Assembly (NCBI RefSeq): GCF_000003195.3 | Contig: NC_012878.2 | Span: 58,962,629-59,026,628 of the forward strand | DNA length: 64,000 nt | Source: Sorghum bicolor | Lineage: Eukaryota; Streptophyta; Magnoliopsida; Poales; Poaceae | Reading direction: 5' to 3' | In this document: positions 44,901 through 58,620 of the stretch, in pieces | Layout of the letters: each line of letters starts with the position of its first letter | Position numbering within the stretch: the first letter of the stretch is position 1 | Translations under genes and position numbers: made by a program | Notes under the pieces: generated by a model | Databases searched by the model: none | Seen by the model: the letters and a program-made list of their open reading frames with translations, nothing else | Told to the model about the DNA's origin: nothing

Positions 44901-47900
44901 CAAATTGTATGCAAAACACAACTTACTTGTTTTTCTGTCCCAAGAAACCCAGGCATAAGGAAGTCAAATAAAGACCATAACTCCAACACATTATTCTGCA
45001 ATTCCAATTCCAATGTAATGTGAAGACAAGGTAATAGAAGGTCATACACATAAAGAATAAACAAAGTCAAGTCAACAATGTGAAGAGGCATGAAATGGTG
45101 GGAGCACATATCAACAAGAGTTTCAGTTGAAGCTGAAATTTACCTGAATAGGTGTGCCACTCAAGATAAGGCGGTGTTGTGCTTTCAACTGTTTCACAGC
45201 AGACGTTATTTTAGACCTTGAGTTTTTTATTATATGCCCTTCGTCCAGAACACAATAGTTCCAAGGGATACTCCCAAGAAAATCAATATCCTTGCGTATA
45301 ATATCATATGATGTTATGATAACGTTAACCTTATCAAACTCACTACGGAGTGTCACTCTGTCCTGCGAAGAACCAACGTACTGAAGAGGTTTCAAGATAG
45401 AGGTGTCTATGTACTTCTCTATTTCATATTCCCAGTGGGCCACTAATGTAGAAGGGCAGATAATCAAAGATGTGAGATTTTTGTCATCATTCCGTGCACG
45501 TGCTTCTGCAATGTCACTTGCTACAATAGCAGATGCTTGGAGCGTCTTACCGAGCCCCATGTCATCACATAAAATTCCATGTAATTTAAACCGACGAAGG
45601 AATGCGAGCCAGTTGATCCCTTCCTGCTGATACCTGCAATAACACAAAATCAATATTAAATAAGCATCGATAGAAAGATTGTGGAATTGCACATATGCAT
45701 CACAGCATATTTCAACATATGAAACAAACTAACAGTTTAAATCATTATAATGGTGCACTATACATGAATTATGGTATCGACACACTACTATAATTTAAGA
45801 TCGAAAAATGGTACCATGAATCCATGTTATGATATGTAAGAAATGTACCTTCGTAACTCAACGCTAAGATCAATATTAAGCTTGAAATCATCAATTTGGG
45901 TGTTGTCAAGGAGCTGTTCCAGAAACTGCACATCTTCAGCACTGCTAGATAAGCGTTCACTTAGTCCACCTGGTAATGAAGCACCCCTTGATAATGGCAG
46001 CAAAGGAACAAGAGCAGCAAAACTGTGAGTCACAGTCTGCCTAACAGAACCATCTGGGTCACTCATACACTTCAGAAGAGGAACAACAAGGAAAGGTGCA
46101 TAAGGAACCAACTCCACAGCCAAACCCTGAACAAGAAGGCTCAAAAGAATCCCAGCTCCTTGTCTTGCACAGACAGAAGATAAATCGGACAACATTGGGA
46201 TGACATTTTCTATCACCAGTACCATCACATCATCGGTCAATGACTTCGCCATAGATGTGATGCACCTTGCAGCAGCTAGTCTAACAGCCACATGAGGATG
46301 ACGAACACACCCAAGAATACAGGGAAGGAGATTTAGCAATTGAGGCCTTAAGGGCTCAGCCAAGTGAGGTGAAATGGAACGAATGACCTGCAAAAACCAG
46401 CAAAGGAATTGAAAATGTAACAAACTAAGCTTGCTAACTAGTAAAGGATGGTAAGATACAAACTGCTGTAGCACGTTGGATTGACATTAACAGGTGACAT
46501 AAGCCTAGACAATATAGAAGCTTTATACAAGCTACAAATGGAACAGACCTGGATGTTATTAATGAGTGACTGTGGGTCCTTATCCTCATATGATCTGCCC
46601 AGCTGTGCAATACTTGCATCATTTTTTGGAATACCATCTTCAGTTTTTACAGGTTTAAGAAACTCAGTAAGGCAATCCCATAACTTGGGAAGTTTTTCAA
46701 ACAATGAAGGTCCAAATTTCTCACAGAGATGCTTGAAAGCTAACTCTGATCCACGTCGGCTTATAAAACCCTCCATTTTTGACCTTTCGTCGCCACCAGA
46801 CGTTGTATGACCCCTGGATCTATGACTGCTAAAACGCTTTCCAATCGATAGCAAATTCTGGTCCTCAATAACCTGCATTGAGTTGATTATTGCAGCTTGA
46901 GGTGTCTCACTAGCATCAGTACATGTCAGAGTGCAGAGATTCTTGGTTAGCTTGTCATTGGGGCCAGGCTTGCGGCCAACACAGCTAAATATGAGCTCAG
47001 CAAGTGCATCAGCAGCTTTATCTTGAAGTACTTCCTCCTGGATGATACAGAATCATCTGAGAATAAAGGTTAATGGAGAAAATATAAAATGATCACAAGA
47101 AAAACAAAACAAAACTAACCTGTTCTCTTTTAATGGCAGCCATTAAAGGTAAAATAACAGGGTTCAACTTGCTAGGCAAACATGACATCCAAACTACAGC
47201 AGAAGCCACCAAAGAAGAGACTGTCACATGCAAATTATTCTGCATAATAACATCAAATAACAAAGATTATGTGAAGACATAGCTAAAAAAAATTGATCAA
47301 AAAATTATAAACATCATGGATAGCAATATGCAACACTAGCATTTTTCAAAAAATACAAATCTGAGAGCACAATAATTTGAATGTACCACATACCTGAACA
47401 CATTTCAAGTAGCCTGATGTAGACAACAGGCCTTGTTTTGCAGATTCTATGTTATTCAGGAAAATCTTTTCACTTTCTGAAGGAAGATCCGATTCAGATG
47501 GTAACAAAAGCTTTGATGCAAAGTTGATAGCATCATCAACACTCAGCACATCAACATTAAGGTTTAAGCTGCTAATATAATCTTTGAAAGCAGCACATGA
47601 ATCGATTGAGTTGAGCAAATTATTGGCTTCATTGCGCATCTTCGTGTATGTCCTTGAAAGTTCAGAATATGGAAGCACAGAATCTTTTGTGGGTAATGCT
47701 GGATCAGAGCAAGTCAATAAGTCCAGCAGCCACTCTTTCAAGGAAGATAGGGAAGTTAGCAATGTACCCACTGATACAGGATCTCTGCCTCTGAGATCTT
47801 TGAACCAAGAAACGATGATCATTGAAGCCACCTGGAACAACAAAAACATAAGTTTATATCACACATAACTGAACAAGTAAATATATTATAGATGATTGAG

Positions 47901-50900
47901 GCATCTCATACCTGTCTCTGGACTCCTGAGAGAGACATGAGGTCATTTGCTAGTGGACTTAGAACAACTTGCCATGAGCTTACGGGCAACTTAGAGGCAA
48001 AAAGCCCAAGCGCCATTGACGTAAGAACTCGTGTATGAGTAACAGATTTATCCGGATCAGCACCAACAATTATCTTGGAAACGCTAGAGGGAACATCCAA
48101 ATGCTTTTCATGTGAAGTACTTTCCCCTGTACAACCAAACGAGATCATTCTTGTGTACTCATGATCTAGCCTAGCAGATCTAATCTTTGCAGCAGCTCTC
48201 GAACGATTTCCTCGTGGAAGGGCAACAGGTGAAAACATTCTTGTAGAATCCAATGCTGAGCCAAATGGAGTAGTAGCAAGTTGTACCCAATTACTAAAAT
48301 ACAACCTCGCAGCGTATTCAAGGTCCTTCTCAGGGCACTGCAATAGTTGAGACATTTTTGTTTGTTAATATCACTGTATGGTAGACTAGATTGTTAAGCT
48401 CATGTGCATTTAATAAATATAAGCATGTCCAGAACACCAATAACCTGAAGTAGAAGTTTCCAAGCCCTTTCAGAAGAATGAAGAATATCATCATTTGACT
48501 CCAAAAGTAGGTTCTGAAATACAACCTGCAGTGCATCACCTAATATTGATGTTGGCCAGAGTTTAGATGGGGTTGTTCCAACTGAACTCCTAGTGTTGCC
48601 AACCTCAAGAAGCTTCTCCTAAAAGAAAGAAATGAAATTTCACAGTTAACTAAGGAAGCCAAATAAGAGATATGAAAAAGCCTGCAATGGGCACAATACT
48701 CATGACAACAGCAGAATTGCAACCTTTTATTGCTTGGTAATAATTTGGTTAATCTATAAGATTATCAAATGTGTGATACAGCAGCACCACGATTAAAACG
48801 AAATGAATGCTGAAAATGCATACCAGTGTTCGTATCGCGGAACGCCGAACAGAAGTAATACTATGTCTCATAAAGGGCCACAGCCGGGGGGTCAGTGTAG
48901 CTAGACCATAAGGGTTCTCAATAGATGTTAGTCGGTCTTCTTGCTCAGCAATCTGAGTTGCTTCGTTTAGATCAAATTCTCCCTTTTCCCCTGAAGCTGC
49001 TGTACCAAGCATCTTTGGGACCATCTCTGGTCGAGAATATATTTCTGCTAACAAGTTCATTACACTGAAAATGAAAATGAAACTGTGAGATGAGATAACA
49101 AAAGCATCTCCAGTGACATGAATAGAGTCCACTTAAGAGGAAGAAATGACACCAAACAAAGTACACAAAAGTTCCACAGATGCAACAAAACTAATGGTAA
49201 TCCGCGACATGAATAGAGACCACTTAAAAGGAAGAAAATGTCAATTGTCAACAAACAAGTACACAAAAGTTCCACAGATACAACAAAACTAATGGTAATA
49301 GGCAGCCGGTTTCAGAAGAAAAGAGAAAAAAAAACAATTGAAATTTGAAAATAAAAGAGCCCAAGTGGCTGAACCTGCTCACATTATTCAAACATATAGA
49401 TTTGCAGATAAGGGAAACAGGATTTAAGTATACCTGCTTGTAGATGGGCTTAAATCATCAAGGTCAAGCAATATATCCCAAAGTAACATCACAATTGGAC
49501 GCAAAATTTGGTCATTTAGCCTAACTAACGAGTCGGCAGCTGGAATCAGGGCTTCTGCAGCCACTGCTCGAACATCATCATCAGGGTCCTCCAGACCAGC
49601 TTTACAAGCATGAATGATATAGTCAAGCAAATCTTTAAGCATTTCCTGGTCATGAAAGAAATAATACTGTTGCATCAGCAAAAGGGACAATTTTGTTCAG
49701 CAGCACCCCCTCTGTTTTTTTTAATATACATACCATATTAATTTGTCCTAAGTCAAGCATTCCTAACTCTGAACATCAATTTCAAAATATCCATGTAGTT
49801 TCACAACATGTGAATTATACATTATGAAAGTATTTCCCATAGTGAATCTAAAATCATATTACAATTTTTTAAAAACTTGAAGGTCAAAGATAGGAATGTT
49901 TTACTTAAGACAAACCTAATACAAGATGTAAAAATACAGAGGGAGTATGAAACAAAGGGTTATGTCATCGTGAAATATTTAGCTGGCAACAACCCAACTA
50001 GAATGGCCACTCTGATATTATGTACCATGGTTAACACTTAACCATGAAAGTATTTCCCATAGTGAATCTAAAATCATATTACAATTTTTTAAAAACTTGA
50101 AGGTCAAAGATAGGAATGTTTTACTTAAGAGAAACCTAATACAAGATGTAAAAATACAGAGGGAGTATGAAACAAAGGGTTATGTCATCGTGAAATATTT
50201 AGCTGGCAACAACCCAACTAGAATGGCCACTCTGATATTATGTACCATGGTTAACACTTAACCAACTTAGGTAGGTAATCAATCAATTGATTGAATCTTG
50301 ATTAGCAATTACCTGGCGAACAGCAACTAAGTATTTAATGCCAAGAAGGCTCCCATGACGAACCTCCCACTCTTGTCTGCGCTGCAAGAACAAACAACAC
50401 AGAGAGGTGGTAATGATGAATTTGAATGCAGTGTTCGAAAATTTGAGGCTATGAGATAAATGACTACAAAAAACACACCTGCATCTGCAGCAAGATTTTG
50501 AATGTATGACATACTAAAGAAGGGTGCATGTACTTCAGCACAGCACCAAGAGCTTGAGCACAAGTTTCACGAACTGGGGCAACAACTTGATCGGATACAT
50601 AATCACCAAAGCTAAAAACAGAATAATACAAGAATATATAAGGCTAACAACAAAGATGATAACGTATCAATAGTATATCTGGAAGTCCATATAGGCATAC
50701 CGGTCCAGTGAAAGTACACAAAGGAAGCGGATTGCACAATCCTGAAGAAATTCCCAATTCTTCATATATGAGTATTTAGCTAATTTCATCAGTTTCATGA
50801 ATTTTGGATTTTCTGGAGCATGTATATGAGAACTTGGATGTGATATGGAGTTGAGTTCTTCCTGTAATGATTTACATGTTGAATCCACTTTAGAGGGGTC

Positions 50901-53900
50901 AGTTGAAGCCTCAACACCAAACTCAGGCTCAACTTTTACATGAGTAGAACTTGGTTCACCAGTTAATACATCAGGCACATTGCTCGGATCTCCTTCCGCT
51001 TTTGGATAATCACTGTTAGCAAACTCCTTATCATTAGCCCTATATATACTTTCAGAACAATTTGGCTCTTTCTTATGCCTCTTTAACGCTGGTTCAAGGC
51101 GTTCCACACGAACATCTTCGTTTAGATCAATACCATGTTCCCTTTTAAGGGAGTCAAAGTTGGTTTTACCATCCAAATCAGCAGAAGGCAAGCTCAGATC
51201 AGGAAAATATACTCCAGCACAACCACCATGATGTGTCAAAATTTCCCTTAAAGCCATAATGGTGCCATGGCGAACTTCCCAAACTAAAGTGCAACACAAG
51301 TAAAACCATTGTGAGCAAGACAGCAAAAGACAGTAAGATACAACGCATATTCAGGGATCAGATGAGCTAGCTTACTAGGGTCAAACATATCATGAATAAG
51401 CTGATCCACAAATTGCTGAAAAGGCCATCTTCCATTCTCACTGTACTCTAGATTGTCTTCGTCGACAGCTGTATCAAATACATCCTGAAAAACGGCAATG
51501 GAAATGACTAAATAACCCATCAAATAATGCTCTGGCAGGAGTAATATGAATTCCCAAACAAAGCAACAGCCACAAGTCAACATATTGGCGCGAGTGTCAG
51601 CACAACCATCCACACATGCAGTAGCACACTGCCATATACCAGCCGTGCTAGCAATTGCGTAAAGAGAAAATACGAAGTAGAAGTTTTAAATTATCTAAAT
51701 ATATAGCTGCACAGAAACTTTCAAGAGTTGAGCAGATAATAGCTGCACTGAGCCTCAAGATTAATCAGGAATTTGTTGCAACATTAAATTGTCATATTTC
51801 ATGATTGTAGATCCTATTCAAATAAACACTTCAGCAGATTTGCAAGATCTAACAAGACAAAATGGCATGGCTGACCAATCATACATTTTGTGGACCAGCT
51901 TGTTCAGAAGAAGCTCCATTGGAGGGCACATATCCTTTTAGTGTAACCTCATCATCCTCAGATACAGCCTTTGTATGATCTTTTGCATTACTCTTTGCTT
52001 TACGCTTCAACATATTTAGCTCCCTGGCACTTAATCGTCTAGAGCGAAAATTAGAATGCTTGGGATACCTAGGAACCATGGTGGAAACCAACTGCTGAAT
52101 ATTACGGCCTGAATTAAATGAATGAAATCCGTTATTCTGTACATGTGAACCCCAATAATTTTTTTGGGCAAGAAGATCCTCGTCTTTGATAACATCACTA
52201 ACATCCATAAATTGCTCACATACATCCAGTCCTGCACTAGAACAAAAACAAAAAAAAATGTAAGCATTCCAGAACACTAATGTATATTAGCAAAAGATTC
52301 CTTGTATTCACATCATCAAGACAAGATGGAAACAGCACATCAACAATCCAATGAGAGGGTGGGGCTATGGGGGTACTACGTTCGACTACAGTATTAGTAC
52401 TCCAAGATTTAAAGTGAAACTGGGAAATTAGGCATCTACTACCACTTTTTAAGCAGTATTTCAATCTTTTTAAACCCCAGGCATACCTCCAAATTTCAGA
52501 GAAAAACAAATAGATCTAAGCAGTGGTGAAGATGCCAACTTGAAAGTTGAAACTTCAGCTGCTGGACTTTTAGCAAACCCTAATATTTAGGTTCGGACAT
52601 GAATGCAATGTACTCCCTGCACATAGGAGCTCCTCTAGATTTTTCTTTTCAATAGAACCAATAAAAGCCTAGGTACAGTTAAATATGTGTTGCCACTTTA
52701 TACCCCTTATAGGCTTATAGCCATGCCAACCTTCTCTTTAACAGCGGTACTGGGGTAAGAATGTTGTAACAGAAGCACTAATACATAAGAGTAAACTGTG
52801 AATTCAGACCACTATTAATTGGCAAAAAGCTAGTCGATTTCTAAAACAACAGATCTGCAACATGTAAGTAAAATATGAGATTCTGAGAAAACTTAAATAC
52901 GGAACATGCTCAAAATATTGAAATTGACCTTTTCCTCGCTAATATAAAGATATAAAGAAAAACTAACCTAAACGACGCCGAAGATTTTGCTTTTGGCGAG
53001 CTAGACGCTCTGCTGGATTCTTGCCATTATCAGCAATGTCGTATTCCTAGCAGTCAAACACAATCCAAATGTTAGCAATTTTCACGTACTGTGGTAATAG
53101 AAAAAACTGAAAAAGATAATATTTAAAACACAGCACTCAGTTTTAAACAGAGCACTCAGTTTCAGACTAATGAGAATGCTGGGAAAGAGATGAAATCTAT
53201 TTCACTATTTAAAGCTGGCTTTACATTTTTTTTTTGGGGGGGGGAGGGGGGGCATGAATGACGAGAAGTGTTGATACATTAGTTAAGAATGAATTAAGGG
53301 TGCATAGGCCACCCGTAAAGGAAATATTGAATTATAAATTATAAATCTTAAAAACAGCATGGTCCCTAATGAAAATCAAAACTACTCAATGTACACATTA
53401 AATCTTGAAGATGAAAAATATTGGCACAAACAATACACCTGTCCACCTGATGCCAATAGAGGAGATCCAAATTCCAATACCCTGCCTATGTCAAAGCTGT
53501 AAGATAGAAAGAAAATAGCATTAGTGAGGGCACCGAATGGCAGGGGGTATTGGTAACTGGTAAACATTGAAGTTAAATGCAGCCAAACCTTCCAAAAGCA
53601 AGATCAGATGTTGTTGCACTATCAGTCTGTGGCAATGCTGAACCAGCATCATCACTTCCATCAGAGAACCCGGAAGCATGTTTTTCTGCTTGCACAGAAG
53701 CATACAAGTCCTTCAATGATGTGTGTTTGACATTCTCTGCTATCGCACCAATCGCATGGGCTGCCGCAACCCTTGTGTCCCAGTTTTTACTACGAGTATA
53801 TTGAGAAACCTACAATTGACACACAGCAACATGAAATTCAGCCAAATAATGCGTGTGGGACATATAAAAAGAACAGTTGCTGATCCTCTGGCGGAATATT

Positions 53901-55075
53901 TACAGTAGATACCACTTGACAGGATGTTTGTAGCTAGATATAGAAGAGCAAGCAATATTAACTTATCCTAGGATGAAAACACCTCATATCAACAATGTTA
54001 AAAGTGCATTTATGCAACTGTCTTATACAGTGCTGGGTACTTGGTGAAAAAGTACATAATGGATATTCAGCCCTTTGAGATGTATTCACTTTGACAAAAT
54101 CATCCCATTACATGGGGAATAGAACCAGAGCATGGTAGCTCTTGATCGCAACCCAAGCCAGCACCAAGTTGCACTGCCCCCTGAGTTTGGCAGGGGGCTG
54201 GGGGCATGTTAAGAGTCTATTTTATTCAAATTGTATTCTCACCTAGTTTAGGGTGGTTTGTGTAAATGTCCCTCATGTATATTCAGCCCTTTGGATTATT
54301 TTGTAATAAATAAACATGAATGGAAGAAAGGGAAAACAAAACAGTGACATAAATTGAGCTCTGCTTAATACTCTTTAAACAATGGATATCGACACTTGAA
54401 CAGAAAACAGATGAATCATATAGGCATAGCTATCTTTGCTATTTAACCTATCACCTATACACCATTCCATTCGTATGAGGAGTGCAGAACAAGAAAACTG
54501 TGTGGCACATATTTGTCCTAACATACAGATGTGAGTTTAAGCAGCTAAAGTAGTTGGGTATTCCAGTACATTGGATCTTGTGCGGTGCAACATATGAAGC
54601 CAGCACAGAGGTACCATGCTTGAAGAGCTGAAAAAACCAGCAACAGCCATGCCACCAATGTACCTTTTTGAGCAACGAATTCAGCTCCTGTGGATGGGAC
54701 TTGGCGATTTCTCCAATTTGGCGTGCAGCCGCAAACCTCGTTGCTTGTGTCGAACCAGCTGGGCAATGTTAAAGAAATTTTGCAGGGATAGATAATCCAA
54801 CACCCCTAGACGATCATGTCAGCAACTTATAATAGATATTGTGTGGGTATATTCTAGCATTATTAGGTGCAGATCAGTTACACTCTAGAGAAGCAGTACA
54901 CACTACATACCAGGAGCTGTAACAACATTTATGAACCATATTTTTTTAAATAAAAAAACTTGTGCTATTATAATTAAATAGATTCTCTCTGCAGAGGGTG
55001 GGCAACTGAACAGATTGAAAGGATACTGTCTAGTAATGTGAGGAGGCGGTGAAGACGGGACGAGTTCTGAGCCAT
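41964..55075 (-). CDS. BTAF1: BTAF1/MOT1, Swi2/Snf2 ATPase that removes TBP from DNA
   Basis: Resembles yeast Mot1 and Arabidopsis RGD3/CHR16. 28 exons (minus): 55075-55027, 54758-54664, 53809-53589, 53496-53439, 53046-52968, 52231-51885, 51484-51376, 51283-50701, 50611-50479, 50381-50313, 49645-49434, 49064-48824, 48618-48445, 48337-47912, 47831-47394, 47239-47120, 47037-46549, 46387-45849, 45633-45144, 44995-44927, 44215-44111, 44041-43823, 43732-43478, 43360-43311, 42957-42848, 42774-42692, 42450-42238, 42134-41964. Phases agree throughout, giving 2048 aa, the family length. The N-terminal HEAT array starts [20 protein letters not shown] and includes WEVRHG repeats. The ATPase starts at about residue 1461, with [23 protein letters not shown] (Walker A), DEGH (the Mot1 form of motif II), [37 protein letters not shown] and [11 protein letters not shown]. 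It ends [14 protein letters not shown]. No lesion is seen. Confidence 0.95.
44540..44655 (-). mobile_element. tRNA-derived SINE in a BTAF1 intron
   Basis: On the minus strand, TAGCCTAGTGGTTACG (A-box, 44640-44625) and GGTTCGACTCC (B-box, 44597-44587) are spaced as in a tRNA. The ends do not pair, so it is a SINE head, not a tRNA gene. The downstream GGGAGCGAATTTCAGG resembles grass SINE bodies. Confidence 0.65.
49115..49296. repeat. ~91-bp tandem duplication in a BTAF1 intron
   Basis: Copies start at 49115 and 49206 with GACATGAATAGAG and end with CAACAAAACTAATGGTAA. They are about 85-90% alike with small indels. Confidence 0.85.
49704..49945. mobile_element. Stowaway-like MITE in a BTAF1 intron
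   Basis: The left end CCCCCTCTGTTTTTTTTAATA is mirrored by the right end AAAAATACAGAGGGAGTA. Inner arms GTCCTAAGTCAAGCATTCCTA and its inverse in AGGAATGTTTTACTTAAGAC pair. Confidence 0.7.
49824..50263. repeat. 220-bp tandem duplication covering half of the Stowaway
   Basis: 49824-50043 and 50044-50263 begin ATGAAAGTATTTCCC and end GGTTAACACTTAACC. I see one base difference (GACAAACC versus GAGAAACC). The right half of the MITE is therefore present twice. Confidence 0.97.
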
Positions 55076-56120
55076 AAATGACGCAGTGGGGCAGACGTGA
55101 CATCCGAGGAAGTATACTGACGGAAGGTATACTTCACCAGCAGTTGGCAGTAGATAAATTACGCCGCATGTAATAAAAGTAGACACCAGCTCTGCAAAAG
55201 AACAGATAAATAGAGAGGAAAACAAGTAAGCTCGGTGCAACACCAGAAGAGTGGAGTGGGCAACAGAGCACGTAACGTAACATGGCGCGCGATAACGAAA
55301 TGAATAAGGGTATCCCTCCCCGTAAACAGGTGGGAGGCGGAACGGAACCGACATGCACGGCGCAGGCGGGCTATGCGGAGGAGGTGCAGAGAGCAGGAAG
55401 CTAACTAATTCGGGCGTGAGATCCTACAGCGCCACAAGGCTCGGGGCACGTCGTTGAAGCATCAAAATCGAAACGAAACGGCCGGCCCCGGCCCCGACTG
55501 AAATTTCAAATCTACCGTGTCAATCAATGAAATCAAATCAAATCAGCGGAGCGGCGCAGGGGCACCGCCGGCGTCCCGCGGGAGCCGTGAGCGCGCGAGG
55601 GAGGGGGCAGGGGGGGAGGGTGACGGGAGACGAACCTGCCGGGAGCGGGAAGGAGAGAGGCGGCGCCGGGCGACGAGCGGCGGGAGAAGGGGATCGCGGT
55701 AGGGTGAGGGGGCGGAGGGGCGAGCCCGAGCCCTCGCGGGGAGGGGCGCGTGGGGCCGGGAGGCGGCGAGCGGAGGCGGAGGCGGAGCCCCAATCCGCGC
55801 AGGCAGGGGCAGGGGCAGCAGGGGCAGGCACGCGCGAGAGCCGAGCCCGCACGCGCGCACCCGGACGGGTCGGGCTCTGGATGTGGCCTGGGTGGTGGTG
55901 GTGGAGTCGAGTCGAGTCGAGTCGAGTCGGCACCGGCTGCTGGGTGTGGTGTTGTGTTGGCCTGCCCGCGCTGGGTGCCCCGCCCCCCCTTATTATATAG
56001 ACTTTTCGCTTGGAGGAGCTTTCTCCCCACAACCATCGGGTGGTGGGTGCAAATGGGCTATCCAGTAATGGATTTGGAGGGCTATTCTGTACGGTACGGC
56101 CCATATCTTTTGAATCCAAC
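55076..56120. other. BTAF1 leader and promoter
   Basis: GC-rich (55530-55990) upstream region with a (GAGTC)n run at about 55906-55929 and many repeat-driven ORFs on both strands. No separate gene is supported. Confidence 0.5.
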
Positions 56121-56400
56121 AGAATCTGTCAGGCCGAGGCAGTTTTTTTTTTTCAAGGAAAAAGTCCATTTTACGTCCTGAACTATCTTCATCAGAGTCT
56201 CTGAACTTAAAAACCGGGTAAACTATTCTTTTGATGAATCGGACAGAATCTGTCAGGCCGAGGCAGTTTTCTCAAGAAAAAAGTCTATTTTATCTCATGA
56301 ACTATCTTCAAAATCTAGTTTTTTTCCAATAAACTCAAAAAGTGGGTAAACTATCTCCCTCAACTTTTAAAACGGCCCTCACCCAGGGTGGTTTTCAAAG
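56121..56400. repeat. ~124-bp direct duplication in transposon-like sequence
   Basis: AGAATCTGTCAGGCCGAGGC occurs at about 56121 and 56245. Each copy is followed by a related AAAAGTC(C/T)ATTTTA...GAACTATCTTCA and a GGGTAAACTAT block. The CACCCAGGGTGGTTTTCAAA ending resembles a repeat common in sorghum-type genomes. Confidence 0.7.
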
Positions 56401-57344
56401 GTGTTTTTCCTTTTTTATTTATTTTGGCTGACTTTTCTAAAAATCATATAAAATTCATAAGATGTTTTTCAAACACCCATCAATTTGGAACGGATTAGTA
56501 TTTGAGTAGCTTGTGTATCCGGCAGCTACTCTGGGCTAAGTACCTTGGGCTCGCCAATGACACGAGTGCTCTCCACTTTCAGAATAGGAGAGGTTTCGGG
56601 ACTCGGGAGGGTAACGGCCTTTACTTCCATGTCGCTTCAAGATTACGGCCTGCGCGAAACAAAAATGAACCACTAGCTCTGGATTGAACAAAGTCCTGCC
56701 ATCGGCACTTCACTATACATGTTACTGCAAAACCACCAATCACAGGTGCTCTCCAACATCAATACAAACAATGTCCTGTCATCTCATACGTTAATCTTTA
56801 AATTCGAACACCACAATCATTTCAGTACAACTGACAATCCAACGGTTAAAATCACCCAGACGGGAAGCAAAACTAAAAACCTAAAAATTGCATGTGATGG
56901 TTTAAATACATGGTTGTACTTAGGCTGTCTGCAATGGATACCTACCTGACACATGCATGATTATCGATGACAATGTAGGTGCTAGTAATAAGGAACAAAG
57001 GATAAAGAGACAACACTTTAGTTACCGATCCAATGGCAGAATGCAATAGTCAGCGTAATCATATATCACAGAAAGCATTCCGCACCAAAATGACATACCT
57101 ATCAGAAGGCAAGCATCTACACCCAGGTCCCTAGCCTGCTACAAATAATATATGCAACTTCTTCAGGTTGCCTACCACCACCAAATTGTTGGGACAAGAA
57201 AGCTGCTCTCCTACTGCAGCAGTCGGCTACGCAACTCCTTACATCATTGCCACCTTTCGCCCTAATCACACTCCACGTTATGTCAAGAGGACTCGCTCAT
57301 TTGGTTGGGTGCACAGAGTGCTGACTGTGCTTCTCCCAATGCCA
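56401..57344. other. Intergenic and FTSH4 3' flank
   Basis: No gene is supported. About 57050-57344 probably includes the 3' UTR of FTSH4. Confidence 0.45.
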
Positions 57345-58570
57345 CTATGAGCCAACACCTGCAACTCCCTTGGTGTTTGCCGTTGCTGCTTCTTGTGCTG
57401 CAGCTGCTGTACCTGCAACTCCCTTTGCTTTTGCTGCCGCTTCTTGTGCTGCTGCTGCTGCTGCCACCGCCGCCGCCGCCGCCGCCGCTGCAGCTGGTGG
57501 TGGTGATTGGGAGGGAGCTGAAGCTTCTGGCGTCTTCTGTGGCACCTTGGCAGCCTTCTTCTGCTTATTGTCACTCTTGTCTACCTGTGCCAGTAGTTTC
57601 TTGATCTGGGCTCCAGACAGTGTTTCATGCTCAAGAAGGGCGTTCGCTAGCGCGTGAAGCTCCTTATCGTGAGTTGTCAGAATTGTCTTCGCATTATTGT
57701 ACGCCTTCTCCAGAATTTCCTTCACCTCCTTATCAATCACACCACTTGTTTGGCCGCTCATACTATTCCCATTGTTGTCACTGTAGGAAACAAGACCCAC
57801 CCGCTTACTCATACCATACTTGGTGACCATGGCTCTTGCCAGCCGAGTCGCGTTCTTTAGGTCAGCTGAGGCACCGGAGGTTACCTCGCTTTCCCCAAAT
57901 ATAAGCTCCTCAGCCACTCTTCCTCCCATGCAAACATCCAGTCTTGCCAGCATCTGCTTTCTTGAAACGCTATACTGATCCTTCTCTGGGAGCTGCGTAA
58001 CCATACCAAGAGAAACTCCCCTCGGAACAATTGTAGCCTTGTGAACAGGGTGAGCGCCCTCTGTGTGAATTGCAACAAGGGCATGCCCTCCCTCATGATA
58101 CGCAGTCATCTTCCTGGATTCATCAGATATCACTGCTGATTTGCGCTCGCTGCCCATCATGATCCTGTCCTTAGCATATTCAAGGTCCTGCATTGTAACA
58201 GCTTTTGCTCCATCCATAGCAGCCTTCAGAGCAGCTACATTCACCAAGTTCGCAAGGTCTGCACCTGAGAAACCAGGAGTTCCCCTTGCAATGGTCATCA
58301 GATCCACATCATCAGCTCTTAAAACCTGAGATCATGAAGGAATTGCCAAGTGAGCATTCTAAACCAAAAAATTCCTGAAGCATGACAATTGGGTATAGGA
58401 TTAAGGATTTTACCTTTGACATATGAGTCTCCAGGATCTGCTGCCGACCCTCAACATCTGGATTAGGAACCACAATATGACGGTCAAAGCGCCCAGGCCT
58501 AACAAGTGCCCTATCTAGTGACTGAGGGAAGTTAGTGGCCGCGATGACAATAATCCCGTCATTCTGCTTA

Positions 58571-58620
<50 letters not shown>

